Both the position numbers and the translations under genes were made by a program. This document shows positions 27,124 through 35,362 of a stretch of DNA of 64,000 nt, in pieces. Under the pieces are notes generated by a model, which did not search any database, was not told the origin of the DNA, and was given only the letters and a program-made list of their open reading frames with translations. This DNA comes from Desulfosarcinaceae bacterium. Its GTDB lineage: Bacteria > Desulfobacterota > Desulfobacteria > Desulfobacterales > Desulfosarcinaceae. Location of the stretch: the NCBI GenBank assembly GCA_030066015.1, contig JASJCL010000004.1, positions 62,001 through 126,000 of the forward strand, read 5' to 3'. The stretch's first letter is position 1, and each line of letters opens with the position of its first letter.

Positions 27124-27729
27124 ATGCTGCTCAAAATAAACCCCCACAATCCGCAGGGTCGCCTCATTGAGAAGGTCGTGCACATCATCCAGCGCGGCGG
27201 TGTGATCGCCTACCCCACAGATACCTACTACGGCATCGGGTGTGACCTGATGAACAAGAAGGCGATCGAAAAGATCTATCAGCTCAAGCAGCGCCGCAAG
27301 ACCAAGCCCTTCAGCTTCATCTGCTCCAACCTAAAGCATATCAGCGATTTCGCCAAGGTCTCCAACTACGCCTACAAAACCATGCGGCGCCTGCTCCCGG
27401 GGCCTTACACCTTTGTGCTCGAGGGCACGAAGCTGGTGCCGAAAATCATGCTCACCAAGCGCAAAACAGCGGGGATCCGCGTTCCCGATCACCGCATCTG
27501 CCTGGACCTGACCCGAACCCTTGGCAACCCTATCCTGAGCACCAGTGCGACAACTGCAGCTGGCGAGGTCTTACACGATCCTTCCCTCATTCACGACCAC
27601 TTCGGTAGCCGACTGGATGCCGTCATCGACGGTGGACCCGTTCCCAGGGAGCCCTCCAGCGTCATCTCCCTCATCGGCGATATTCCGGAAGTGATTCGGG
27701 AAGGGTTGGGAGACACCGGCAGTCTCTGA
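27124..27729 (+). CDS. YciO/TsaC/Sua5-family protein
   Basis: Member of the L-threonylcarbamoyladenylate synthase fold. The sequence has VIAYPTDTYYGIGCDLMNKK, then IYQLKQRRKTKPFSFICSNL, RLLPGPYTFVLEG, TAGIRVPDHRICL and GNPILSTSATTAAGEVLHDP. The KRR-type segment KQRRKTKPFSF is the YciO version rather than the KxR of TsaC. The role may therefore be RNA binding or a less defined function instead of essential t6A synthesis. 201 residues, which matches YciO. It starts directly at the first in-frame ATG after the promoter and stands alone on its strand. Confidence 0.88.
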   Translation: MLLKINPHNPQGRLIEKVVHIIQRGGVIAYPTDTYYGIGCDLMNKKAIEKIYQLKQRRKTKPFSFICSNLKHISDFAKVSNYAYKTMRRLLPGPYTFVLEGTKLVPKIMLTKRKTAGIRVPDHRICLDLTRTLGNPILSTSATTAAGEVLHDPSLIHDHFGSRLDAVIDGGPVPREPSSVISLIGDIPEVIREGLGDTGSL

Positions 27730-28132
27730 CGCGAGGATCTCCGACCGCATCATCGAAACCAGTTGGCCGTGCTTCGCTGGTCAGCCCACCGGCTACGCCG
27801 CTTCCCCATCGTTCACCCGGATTATGTAATTGTTTCTCTACCCGCCCAGGCAAGTAGGAACACAATTTCATATCCATTTTCACACGCCACCTTCCGCAAA
27901 GCGCTAAAAAAAATTATTGCATAACATTTCAATAGGTTACAGAAGAGGCCAAAGTGCTTCACGGTACCACAATGTGGCACACTTTCTGCAGACTCTGCAA
28001 ACTATTGAAATCGGACCCTATTCTACGCACCAATTGACAGAACTCTGGGGGCCGATATATAAATTGAATCGAATTCTTCAGGACAGGCGGGATGCCACCG
28101 TCCGCGAAGCGCAGACGATCAGGGTGATCGCA
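27730..28132. other. AT-rich intergenic region with promoter
   Basis: About 400 bases between the YciO-family gene and the PilZ gene, with an AT-rich centre (27820-27950, including an A8 run). A good sigma-70-like promoter sits at 28034-28063. The open frame extends upstream to 27917, but it covers the promoter and lacks any recognisable domain before the PilZ region. Confidence 0.55.
28034..28063 (+). promoter_or_regulatory. Sigma-70-like promoter for PilZ gene
   Basis: A perfect TTGACA (28034-28039) with TATAAA 18 bases on, or TATATA 16 bases on. It supports the translation start at 28133 rather than the longer frame. Confidence 0.6.
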
Positions 28133-29305
28133 ATGACCCAAACAGACAGACGCAGATACGAGCGAATCGACTCTGTGAACATGATCAACTACACCCAGCT
28201 GGACGCCGCCATGCAGCGCTCCGGCCAGGGAATGGGACGAACGCTCAATCTCAGTGAAGCGGGGATGTTGATCGAGACCCCAACCCCCATCATTCCCGAC
28301 CACCAGTTGTCGATCAATATCGGCCTGGCGGGCGAACTGGTCTTCTTCCGCGGCAAGGTGGCCTTCACCCAATCCCAGCGCCACGGTCAGCACTACACGG
28401 GCGTGCGCTTCACCCGTAGTGAGAAGAGCGGATTCAACGCATTTTGCGCGTTTTTAAACGAGCAGAAGAAGCACCAATGTCAAACCGGTGGATTGCTCAA
28501 CGCCGCCCCTGGTCGAGCGAGCCGCCCCTTCATCGAAGGCCCGCCGGTGGACTACCTCCATGTGGTCGACGAGGAGAGCTTCGAGCGGGGTCAAGCCATT
28601 GTGGAGCAGGGTCGCTACGGCAACTGGATTTGGGTTATTCTGGACGGCACCGCGGACGTGGTCCGTTACACCCCGAGCGGTAAATACAATATTGCCAGGT
28701 TGGGTCCCGGGGCCTTCATCGGCAGTGTCAGTGCGCTGGTATCCCGCAACCACAGCCGCCAGGCGTCCGTCATTGCCAGAGAATCGGTCTTACTGGGCGT
28801 TGTGGACACCCAGCGCTTGATCTCGGAATACGACCGCATGAGTCCCGAATTTCGCAAGGTCCTGTGGGGGCTCAACGATCGTTTTCAGCGGATCACCGAG
28901 CGTGCCCTGCAGGCGCGCATGGGCCAGCTCAGCAACCGAAACTTTATTCTGGACGGTATTCCCCTCATTCCCCATGCGCAGCATTCGACGGGACTCTATG
29001 TCCTGGCGGATGGCCAGGCATCGGTAATGGGCCATCGCAACTGCGACCATCTGCCCCTGATCAACCTTTACAAGGGCGATATTTTCGGCAATCTGCCCTT
29101 TGTCAATCTGGGTCAGGAACCGGAGCGCGCGACGGTGGTGGGCAACTCGACGGTCAAGAAGATCCCCCTGCGCCTGGATCCGCTCCAAACCGAATTCGAG
29201 AAGCTATCGGCCACCTTCCGGAATTTGTTGGTCAATATCGCCGACGGCATTGCCCAGACCACCGAATCGATTCACACCATCGTTGAGCCACAGACAGCCA
29301 ACTGA
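28133..29305 (+). CDS. PilZ domain protein with cyclic-nucleotide-binding-like domains
   Basis: Probable second-messenger receptor. An N-terminal PilZ domain (residues about 4-105) begins DRRRYERIDSVNMINYTQLD, has the LNLSEAGMLIET block (the D/NxSxxG type of c-di-GMP motif) and ends with HYTGVRFTRSEKSG. A cyclic-nucleotide-binding fold follows (about 145-240: EQGRYGNWIWVILDGTADVV and LGPGAFIGSVSAL). A second, more diverged copy (about 285-350) has STGLYVLADGQASVMG and YKGDIFGNLPFV. The tail is a helical segment. No DNA-binding domain or kinase is present. The start at MTQTDRRRYE has a weak AGGGTGA site and fits the promoter position. 390 residues. Confidence 0.8.
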   Translation: MTQTDRRRYERIDSVNMINYTQLDAAMQRSGQGMGRTLNLSEAGMLIETPTPIIPDHQLSINIGLAGELVFFRGKVAFTQSQRHGQHYTGVRFTRSEKSGFNAFCAFLNEQKKHQCQTGGLLNAAPGRASRPFIEGPPVDYLHVVDEESFERGQAIVEQGRYGNWIWVILDGTADVVRYTPSGKYNIARLGPGAFIGSVSALVSRNHSRQASVIARESVLLGVVDTQRLISEYDRMSPEFRKVLWGLNDRFQRITERALQARMGQLSNRNFILDGIPLIPHAQHSTGLYVLADGQASVMGHRNCDHLPLINLYKGDIFGNLPFVNLGQEPERATVVGNSTVKKIPLRLDPLQTEFEKLSATFRNLLVNIADGIAQTTESIHTIVEPQTAN

Positions 29306-29337
29306 ACCGACCGATCCCCCATCCCCAGCCGGCGACT

Positions 29338-29363
29338 GCCGGCGGCACCGCACGGCCGCCGGC
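29338..29363 (+). terminator. GC-rich hairpin after PilZ gene
   Basis: GCCGGCGGC pairs perfectly with GCCGCCGGC over an 8-base loop, 33 bases after the stop codon. Only a short pyrimidine stretch follows, so it is a terminator-like element of moderate credibility. Confidence 0.45.
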
Positions 29364-29446
29364 CATACGGCTTTCCTCACCATACCCGCCACCCTCAAAG
29401 CGCCATTTTTTTTGTAACGCTCGCCGCCGCTGCGTCTCTTCATAAT

Positions 29447-29526
29447 CAGGATGCCAATTACCTCCATTCTCAACCTCCTGTCCCAAGCCCCGGTTGCACG
29501 CGTTGCGATCGGGGCCTTCCTTTTTT
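29447..29526 (+). ncRNA. Candidate small RNA with CCTCC motifs
   Basis: A short segment preceded by CATAAT (29441-29446, five of six matches to the -10 consensus). It contains two CCTCC motifs that could pair with Shine-Dalgarno sequences and ends in an intrinsic terminator. No clear -35 element was found and no known family is recognised. This is inference from layout only. Confidence 0.25.
29487..29526 (+). terminator. Rho-independent terminator
   Basis: GCCCCG (29487-29492) pairs with CGGGGC (29510-29515) across a 17-base loop, followed by CTTCC and six T. Orientation is plus. Confidence 0.7.
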
Positions 29527-29675
29527 ATGGCCGACGCGTCCAGCCTCAACACGGTGATCCCACGCTCTGAAAGCGCCGTTCGCGGGGAGGGGCTGGATTG
29601 ACAAGTGTCCGAATCAGCCGAATATTTCCTGATTGTGGGTGCAGAAAACAACCGGACGGCTTCGCGGGTGACTTT

Positions 29676-30146
29676 GTGGAAATACCCCTTCGGCATCATC
29701 GAAAACGGACGCTTCTCCCAATGTGGATCTGCCTGATGATGCTGGCGACCATTATGGGCTGTGAAAATCGCGAAGCGTCGACGAGCGGCGAAAACCGCTC
29801 CGAGAACTATCCCCGCCCGATCTCAGATGCAGCGGCCTTTGAACAGCTCCTGGCAACCGCCGGCGATCGCCTCCTCGTCATCGATTTTCACGCCGAGTGG
29901 TGCGCACCATGTAAACTCCTCGTCCCGATACTGGCGGAGGTGTCCAGGAAGACGAGTGATCTGGCAGATTTCTACGCAGTGGATATCGACGCCAATCGGG
30001 CCCTGGCGCAGCGAATGGGGGTTTCGGGCATCCCCTACGTCCTCCTGATGCAAAATGGCACTCCCCTGAAAAAACTGCGCGGGCTCCTCTCTGAGGAGAT
30101 CTATATTGCCGCCATCCGAGAGGCGGCCGCGGCACCCGCCGATTGA
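29676..30146 (+). CDS. Thioredoxin-like lipoprotein
   Basis: Predicted periplasmic thiol-disulfide protein tethered to a membrane. The thioredoxin fold shows LVIDFHAEWCAPCKLLVPIL with the redox pair WCAPC (Cys about residues 74 and 77), VDIDANRALAQRMGVSGIPY with the cis-Pro, and MQNGTPLKKLRG. The N-terminus has a basic n-region (LRHHRKR), a hydrophobic core and the lipobox-like LATIMGC. The start is uncertain. A GTG at 29676 gives a complete lipoprotein signal peptide; an ATG at 29721 would leave no positive n-region; an ATG at 29598 adds a Cys-rich stretch. Relatives include TlpA-like and thioredoxin-related proteins. Confidence 0.75.
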   Translation: MEIPLRHHRKRTLLPMWICLMMLATIMGCENREASTSGENRSENYPRPISDAAAFEQLLATAGDRLLVIDFHAEWCAPCKLLVPILAEVSRKTSDLADFYAVDIDANRALAQRMGVSGIPYVLLMQNGTPLKKLRGLLSEEIYIAAIREAAAAPAD

Positions 30147-30257
30147 GGGTCGACCGCCGCCGTGTAAACTTCGCTTGACCCCGATCTCTCCGGCCGGTAA
30201 AAGCCGGATCCACAACCGATTCACCCGCCGCCCCGTCCCGAAGAGAGGATGCACATC

Positions 30258-30917
30258 ATGGCAGCCAATGCGAAAACGCCTCAGGCCAAAACCGCCAAAC
30301 CGCAAGGTTACGTCAAGACCGAAAACCTGCTCCTCTCCATCCTCATCGCGTTGGCGGTAGGATTTGTGGGGGGCGTTGTATTCGGCATCTATCGCTCACC
30401 AACCATCACACCGCCACCAAGTTCAGGCGGTATGCCACCCCAGGGTCAACCACAGGCATCCGGTCCAGCTCCGCTGACACCTGAAAAACGGGCCGAAATC
30501 GAAGGGCTCAAGGCCATGACGGCCAAAACCCCCGACAATGCGGATGCCTGGATTCAACTGGGCCACCTCTATTTCGACACAGGCCAGCATGGCGAGGCCA
30601 TCGCGTCCTACCAGAAAGCCCTGGCCATCACCCCGGACAATGCGAACGTTCTCACCGACCTTGGGGTCATGTACCGCCGCAGCAAACAACCCGACAAAGC
30701 GATCGAAAGCTTCGACAAAGCGATCCAAGTAGACGCCCGCCACGAGATCGCCCGCTTCAACAAGGGTGTCGTCCTGCTCCATGATCTGAACGACACCGAT
30801 GGTGCGCTGAATGCCTGGCGGGAATTGGTGGCCCTCAACCCCAACGCCACTGCGCCGGGCGGCCAGCTGGTGAAGGAACTGATCGAGCGATTTGCGCAGA
30901 AAGCGACCCAGGAGTGA
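30258..30917 (+). CDS. Membrane-anchored TPR protein
   Basis: A short basic N-terminus precedes one membrane helix (LLLSILIALAVGFVGGVVFG, residues about 25-45). A Pro/Gly/Ser linker and three tetratricopeptide repeats follow (about 88-190: ADAWIQLGHLYFDTGQHGEA, ANVLTDLGVMYRRSKQPDKA, HEIARFNKGVVLLHDLNDTD). It probably acts as a periplasmic scaffold for an envelope complex; it resembles the TPR part of CcmH-type proteins but lacks their other domains. The start at MAANAK is preferred because AGAGAGG lies nine bases upstream. The stop overlaps the NUDIX start (GTGA), so the two are translationally coupled. Confidence 0.75.
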   Translation: MAANAKTPQAKTAKPQGYVKTENLLLSILIALAVGFVGGVVFGIYRSPTITPPPSSGGMPPQGQPQASGPAPLTPEKRAEIEGLKAMTAKTPDNADAWIQLGHLYFDTGQHGEAIASYQKALAITPDNANVLTDLGVMYRRSKQPDKAIESFDKAIQVDARHEIARFNKGVVLLHDLNDTDGALNAWRELVALNPNATAPGGQLVKELIERFAQKATQE

Positions 30918-31456
30918 CAAAGACACATATCCACCATACGAAAATGGTGCACCGTGGCAGGGTCTTCGATTTCACCACCGAGCGGGTGACGCTGACCAAC
31001 GGCGTGACCGTCAACATGGAGATCATCCGCCATCCCGGGGCCGCCGCCATCGTGCCCCTGACCGCAGCGGGCGAGGTGATTTTGTTGCAGCAGTACCGCC
31101 ACGCTGTGGGGGGGTCGCTGTGGGAGATCCCAGCCGGCACCATGGACGCCGACGATCGTACGCCCTTGGCGTGTGCGCGTCGAGAGCTGGTGGAGGAGAC
31201 CGGTTTCAGCGCGGCCAGTTGGCGGGCGCTCGGCGAATTGACCCCCGTTCCCGGATACAGCGACGAACGCATCCATCTCTTCCTGGCCCGCGATCTCACC
31301 CCAGCGTCCCAGAACCTCGACGCAGACGAGATAGTTGCGGTACACCGACTCCCGCTGGCAGCGGTGCGCCAGATGGTGTTCGACGGACGGATCACGGATG
31401 CAAAAACCATCGCCGGTCTATTTATGATCGAGAATTTGGTGGACGAGGCCGTCTGA
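30914..31456 (+). CDS. NUDIX hydrolase, ADP-ribose pyrophosphatase-like
   Basis: Predicted to hydrolyse ADP-ribose or a related nucleotide sugar. A beta-rich N-terminal part (RVFDFTTERVTLTNGVTVNM), typical of the ADPRase branch, precedes EVILLQQYRHAVGGSLWEIP. The NUDIX box then reads GTMDADDRTPLACARRELVE followed by ETGF; the usual first Glu of the box is Asp here, while the catalytic REL-x-EE-x-G half is intact. The start is a GTG overlapping the TPR stop by four bases. 180 residues, cytoplasmic. Confidence 0.88.
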   Translation: MTKTHIHHTKMVHRGRVFDFTTERVTLTNGVTVNMEIIRHPGAAAIVPLTAAGEVILLQQYRHAVGGSLWEIPAGTMDADDRTPLACARRELVEETGFSAASWRALGELTPVPGYSDERIHLFLARDLTPASQNLDADEIVAVHRLPLAAVRQMVFDGRITDAKTIAGLFMIENLVDEAV

Positions 31457-31527
31457 AGGATGCCCGTGTCTGGGGCAGTACCCAAGCGCAGCCCATCAAC
31501 CGCGCCGCCGAGAACGCCGCCGGACGA

Positions 31528-32736
31528 TCATTCCGGTCGCCAGGATCGCAGGCCCAGACAGATGCAGCCAATCCCCAAGGCAGCGCATCCACCCGCCGCA
31601 GCACCAGCGGCCTGCATCCCGCCCCAGCCCCACAGGTACCCCCCCAGAAAGGCACCGAGGACGCGTCCCAAGCCGGCGGCGGCGAAGAATCCTGCCACCA
31701 TGGTGGCGCGCTGGGTCGGCAGAATCTCGGTGCACAAAGAGAGGCTGGTGACCAGGGTGAACTCGAAGCTGATGAAGACGAAAAAAAGCCCTCCCAATGC
31801 GACGCCCAGACGGGATCCGCAAAGGGGCAGCAGCAAATAGCTCAGGACTGAGAATATCCCGCCCAGCAGCACTGCCCGGCGCAGCCCGATTCGGTCGGCG
31901 AAAAGGGCCGTAAGTCCCTCGCCCCCCAACTCGGCCGCACCGATGATACTGGTGCCGAGGCCGAGGGCCACCACGCCCAAAGCAAAGCGCCCCTCCAGCC
32001 AGGTGCTATAGGTCACAAAGATCACATCGTTTGCCAAACTCACCAGGAAGGCGTAGGCCATGAAAGCGAGAGCGGATCGATCTTGGAACAGCCCCTGAAG
32101 CGCCCTGAAAAGGTTGTCGCCCTGCACGCCGTCGGGCTTGTCAGACCGCCGGCCAGAAGGTGGCAACAGCATCCAGATGAGTATGGCGCCCACGCCGCCT
32201 GCGATGCCGATGACCAAAAATGGCGCCCGCCACCCAAAGTGCTCAATCAGAAGGGCGATGCAGGGCATCCCCACCAAGGTGCTGGCCGCCCAGGAGGTCT
32301 CCACCAACCCCACAACCAGCCCGCGCCGCTCGAAGGGGACCCGCTCTCCAATGAATCCCTGAAGCGCCGGGTCGAAGAGCGTCTTGCCGAAGCCCGCCAA
32401 CAGCAATGCCGCCATCACCACCGCGTAAAAGGGCAAGCAAGCGGCGGCCAACATCCCCGACCCGAGCAGCCCCAGACCGATCACCATCAGCGTGCGATAG
32501 CCCCAGCGATCCGCCAATGGACCGCAAGCCGCCCCTAGGACGGCACTAAACTGGTTGACGGCGATGAGGCTGGTAACGGCGGTGAGCGGCACGCCCAGTC
32601 CCCGACTCAGCACCGGGGCGAAGGGATAGGCGAATCGGCGCGCGGTATTGAGGATGAACCGGCAAAAGATCGCCGCCCCGAGAGAGGTTGCCAGGCTGCG
32701 ATCGGCGCGGTGACGATGGTGGTCCGCGAACAGCAC
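31528..32736 (-). CDS. MFS transporter
   Basis: Twelve-helix major facilitator family protein of 402 residues. Helix 1 starts SLGAAIFCRFILNTARRFAY. The loop 2-3 motif is GPLADRWGYRTLM (MFS motif A), and a second copy occurs near FADRIGLRRAVLLGG after helix 8. It is probably an exporter or sugar/drug-like carrier; the substrate cannot be read from the sequence. The start is a GTG (GAGGG eight bases upstream) that lies three bases after the hslO stop, so expression is probably coupled to hslO. It converges on the NUDIX gene. Confidence 0.88.
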   Translation of the reverse strand: MLFADHHRHRADRSLATSLGAAIFCRFILNTARRFAYPFAPVLSRGLGVPLTAVTSLIAVNQFSAVLGAACGPLADRWGYRTLMVIGLGLLGSGMLAAACLPFYAVVMAALLLAGFGKTLFDPALQGFIGERVPFERRGLVVGLVETSWAASTLVGMPCIALLIEHFGWRAPFLVIGIAGGVGAILIWMLLPPSGRRSDKPDGVQGDNLFRALQGLFQDRSALAFMAYAFLVSLANDVIFVTYSTWLEGRFALGVVALGLGTSIIGAAELGGEGLTALFADRIGLRRAVLLGGIFSVLSYLLLPLCGSRLGVALGGLFFVFISFEFTLVTSLSLCTEILPTQRATMVAGFFAAAGLGRVLGAFLGGYLWGWGGMQAAGAAAGGCAALGIGCICLGLRSWRPE

Positions 32737-32739
32737 AGG

Positions 32740-33681
32740 TCAGCCCTCGCCGTAACGCAGCGCATAGAGGGTGGTCAGGTCGTCGGGGGAGAAAGTGTAG
32801 GCGCTGTTGCAGTGATGGCAACGGATCTCCAGGGGGAAGGGACCGTTGTCGCGCAGATCGCGCAGGTCTTCCTGGGCCAGCATCTGCAGCATCCGACGAA
32901 TCTGATCCGGATTGCAGCGGCAGAAAAACTCCACCCGCTGGTCCGAGAGGAAGTGGGGCCTGTGGTGGGCGAAATGGTGCTGGATGAAGCCTTCGGCAGA
33001 TAGGCCGTCAGCCATGGCGCCCCCTAGAGAGGGCAGCTCGGGTACCAGGTTTTCGATGGCGCCAATGGTCTTCGCTTCGGCCTTGGGCAGTGCTTGTAGG
33101 AAAAGCCCGCCAGCCCCTGTCACCTCGCCGTCGCCATCGAACTGGACGCTGAGGCTGAACGCGGTGGGGATCTGTTCCGACTTGACAAAATAGAGCGAGA
33201 GATCGTTGGCCAGGCTGCCCGTCTCCAGCATCACCTGACCGGTGAAGGGTTGTTTGGCGTCTGCCAAATAGCGGGTCACCGAGAGGAAGCCGGCTCCGTA
33301 AAAGGGCGCGAGGTTGAAATCGTCGAGCGGCTTCTCCACGGGAATGGGCACCTGGTTGAGAAAACCGCGCACCTCGCCGTAGGCGTTGGACTCCACCCGC
33401 AGTCCCTTGATGGGACCCGAGCACTCTATCTTAATGGCGAGGCGGTCCCGGCCCTTAAGGGTCGCCGTCAGCAATCCGGCGGCCAGGTAAGCGTGCCCCA
33501 GCACCAGGGTCTCCAAGATCCCCAGCGCGTGATTGGCCCGCATCTCGTTGACCATGCGGGTCCCACAGAGCACCCCCCCGCGCAGCTGGCCACCGGCCAA
33601 CAAAAAACTGTGCACCCGATCCCGGGCGTTGGCCTTTAGCTGTTCCTTCAAATTCCCGCCGAATGGCTGTCGTTTGATCAT
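32740..33681 (-). CDS. hslO: Redox-regulated chaperone Hsp33
   Basis: Holdase chaperone activated by oxidation. The sequence shows RVHSFLLAGGQLRGGVLCGT at the N-terminus, a central block with GGLFLQALPKAEAKTIGAIE, and the C-terminal zinc switch: CRC (residues about 250-252) and CHHC (about 288-291), spaced as in Hsp33. The start is the ATG of MIKRQPFGG with AGGA six bases upstream; the longer frame to 33765 adds 28 unrelated residues. 313 residues. It is immediately followed by the MFS gene. Confidence 0.95.
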   Translation of the reverse strand: MIKRQPFGGNLKEQLKANARDRVHSFLLAGGQLRGGVLCGTRMVNEMRANHALGILETLVLGHAYLAAGLLTATLKGRDRLAIKIECSGPIKGLRVESNAYGEVRGFLNQVPIPVEKPLDDFNLAPFYGAGFLSVTRYLADAKQPFTGQVMLETGSLANDLSLYFVKSEQIPTAFSLSVQFDGDGEVTGAGGLFLQALPKAEAKTIGAIENLVPELPSLGGAMADGLSAEGFIQHHFAHHRPHFLSDQRVEFFCRCNPDQIRRMLQMLAQEDLRDLRDNGPFPLEIRCHHCNSAYTFSPDDLTTLYALRYGEG

Positions 33682-33781
33682 ATCGGTTCCTGCATGCGCT
33701 GCTCGTTCAGTTAGCAGCGCTGGATTGAATCCGCGTCCATATCCAATCTTGCCCGCTTCTGTCAAAGGGAAACGCCGGGTT

Positions 33782-34906
33782 TCACGGGGTGGGAAGCTTA
33801 CGGCGGTGAATCACAAGCCGGTCCCCGGGCTGGAGGGTGCGATTGAGATCGATGCGGTTCCAGATGAGCAGGGCCGCCAAGGGCACGTTGAATTTGGCGG
33901 CAATGGTGGTTAGATTGTCCCCCTTTTGGACAACGTAAATACGCTGCTGACGATCCTTGCGGTGCGCCTCGAGGAGTGCCTGGTAGCGCTGCTGAAACCC
34001 CGGCTTCCCCGACGGCGGGATCTGCACCGTGCGGCTGCCGGCGGCGAGGTAGTGTCCGCGGATCTCGGGATTGAGGTCCTTGATGGCCTTGAAATGGGTT
34101 CCGGCCGCTTTTGCCAAGAGGGCCAGGGGCACCTCATCAAAAGCGTCGATCTGAATGCCGACGGACGCAATCGGTGCGTAGTAATCCGCATCGGACAGAT
34201 CGAAGCCGAACCCATGGGGATCTTCGAGGATGCGCTTGGCGGCCAGGATTCGAAAGATGAATCGCTGCGTCTCCAGGGGCAGGTAGAGGTGGTAGAAGTC
34301 GGCGCTATCCTGTTCGAGCATTTCTGCCTCAAGCCCCTCCTCTCCCATGTTGTAAGCCGCCGCCGCCAGGGTCCAACTGCCCAGCCGGCCGTGCAGCTCT
34401 TGGAGATAGTCCAGGGCGGCACGGGTGGAAAAGGTCACATTGCGTCGCTCGTCGAAGCGACTGTTCACCAGCAATCCATATCGCCGGGCCGTATCGGGCA
34501 GGAGCTGCCAAAACCCGAGGGCCCCCTTGGGAGATCCGACGTGGGGCCGCAGGGCGCTCTCCGCCACGGCGAGGTAGCGCAGGTCAGCCGGCATGCGACG
34601 CTTTTCGATGGCGGCGTCGACGAAGGGCATGTAGCGGGTCGACCGCTTCAGCCAGAGCAACGCCTGGGGGCGATCCCAGGCCGCAAGGAGCATCTCCTTT
34701 TCAAAACGCTCCCGGACCTGGGAGATCTCCAGCGGCACCCGTTCGCCAAAAAGGGTCACGGTTCCATCGATCCGAAGCAGGTCGCTGAGCATCGGCAGCC
34801 CTCGGTGGGCAGACGGTTGGGCAAGGAGCGCAGGCGGGGGCCAGATCAGCAGCGCGATGAAGAGGGTCATAGCAGGGATCATCCGAGGAAGGTGGATCCT
34901 ACACAT
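33782..34906 (-). CDS. Lytic transglycosylase with LysM domain (MltD-like)
   Basis: Predicted peptidoglycan lytic transglycosylase in the periplasm. An N-terminal signal peptide ends near ALLAQPS. The SLT domain (about residues 85-225) has the catalytic Glu in LAVAESALRPHVGSP (Glu near 115), GALGFWQLLPDTARRYGL, and AAAYNMGEEG. One LysM domain ends the protein (about 322-367: IYVVQKGDNLTTIAAKFNVP and IDLNRTLQPGDRLVI). AAGGAAA precedes the ATG by about seven bases. The gene is cooriented with the small membrane protein and dus. Confidence 0.92.
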   Translation of the reverse strand: MCRIHLPRMIPAMTLFIALLIWPPPALLAQPSAHRGLPMLSDLLRIDGTVTLFGERVPLEISQVRERFEKEMLLAAWDRPQALLWLKRSTRYMPFVDAAIEKRRMPADLRYLAVAESALRPHVGSPKGALGFWQLLPDTARRYGLLVNSRFDERRNVTFSTRAALDYLQELHGRLGSWTLAAAAYNMGEEGLEAEMLEQDSADFYHLYLPLETQRFIFRILAAKRILEDPHGFGFDLSDADYYAPIASVGIQIDAFDEVPLALLAKAAGTHFKAIKDLNPEIRGHYLAAGSRTVQIPPSGKPGFQQRYQALLEAHRKDRQQRIYVVQKGDNLTTIAAKFNVPLAALLIWNRIDLNRTLQPGDRLVIHRRKLPTP

Positions 34907-34959
34907 GCGGTATTTCCTTCACGGCCACAGCGTCACCGCCTTTGGGCGGGCATATGGCA

Positions 34960-35355
34960 TTAGAGCTGGAGTTGTCGACGGGCCGATTCCATGCGTTCGT
35001 TGACTTGGGCCGCCGTGGGCAGTTGATGCAGACTGAGCAGGGGGGGGACGGCCATTTCGGGATCCTGACCGGCGCTGCGCAGCTTAAGCCGATACCACAC
35101 CGGCAGCTCGATTTGATAGCAGTCCAGCAGGGCGTTGGCCTGCTGGCGAACGGCCTTCATTCGACGGCGGACCGATTTTGCCTTTAGATCCGGTTCACCA
35201 TCGCCACAGCCTTCGTCCAGTTGGCGCAAGGCGGCGGCCAGGCCCGCTTTGGCGCGGCCATAGGCGCGGATGGGACCGACCCAGTAGCGTACAATGACAT
35301 AGCCGGCTGCCCCGGCGATGAAGCTGGCGCCAGCGCCCAGTATGATAGGGTCCAT
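34960..35355 (-). CDS. Small N-terminally anchored membrane protein
   Basis: Family not recognised. It has one hydrophobic N-terminal segment (IILGAGASFIAGAAGYVIVR, residues 4-23) and then a soluble, basic, helical domain of about 100 residues (RAKAGLAAALRQLDEG, KAKSVRRRMKAVRQQANALL) with two cysteines. AGGACGATC lies directly before the ATG. The gap to the dus stop is only seven bases, so it is very likely cotranscribed with dus and the lytic transglycosylase. Confidence 0.65.
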   Translation of the reverse strand: MDPIILGAGASFIAGAAGYVIVRYWVGPIRAYGRAKAGLAAALRQLDEGCGDGEPDLKAKSVRRRMKAVRQQANALLDCYQIELPVWYRLKLRSAGQDPEMAVPPLLSLHQLPTAAQVNERMESARRQLQL

Positions 35356-35362
35356 GATCGTC

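Larger units (their letters stand above)
29306..29675. other. Intergenic region with hairpins and possible small RNA
   Basis: About 370 bases. It contains a GC-rich 9-bp hairpin at 29338-29363, an T8 run near 29406, a CATAAT hexamer at 29441-29446, two CCTCC motifs at about 29461-29480 and a good intrinsic terminator at 29487-29526. The terminator lies 180 bases beyond the PilZ stop codon, so it may close a separate short transcript. Confidence 0.5.

Noticed and set aside
26881-27183. Minus-strand 100-codon frame upstream of the YciO-family gene
   Set aside because: No ribosome site or recognisable product. It overlaps the promoter and start of the plus-strand gene.
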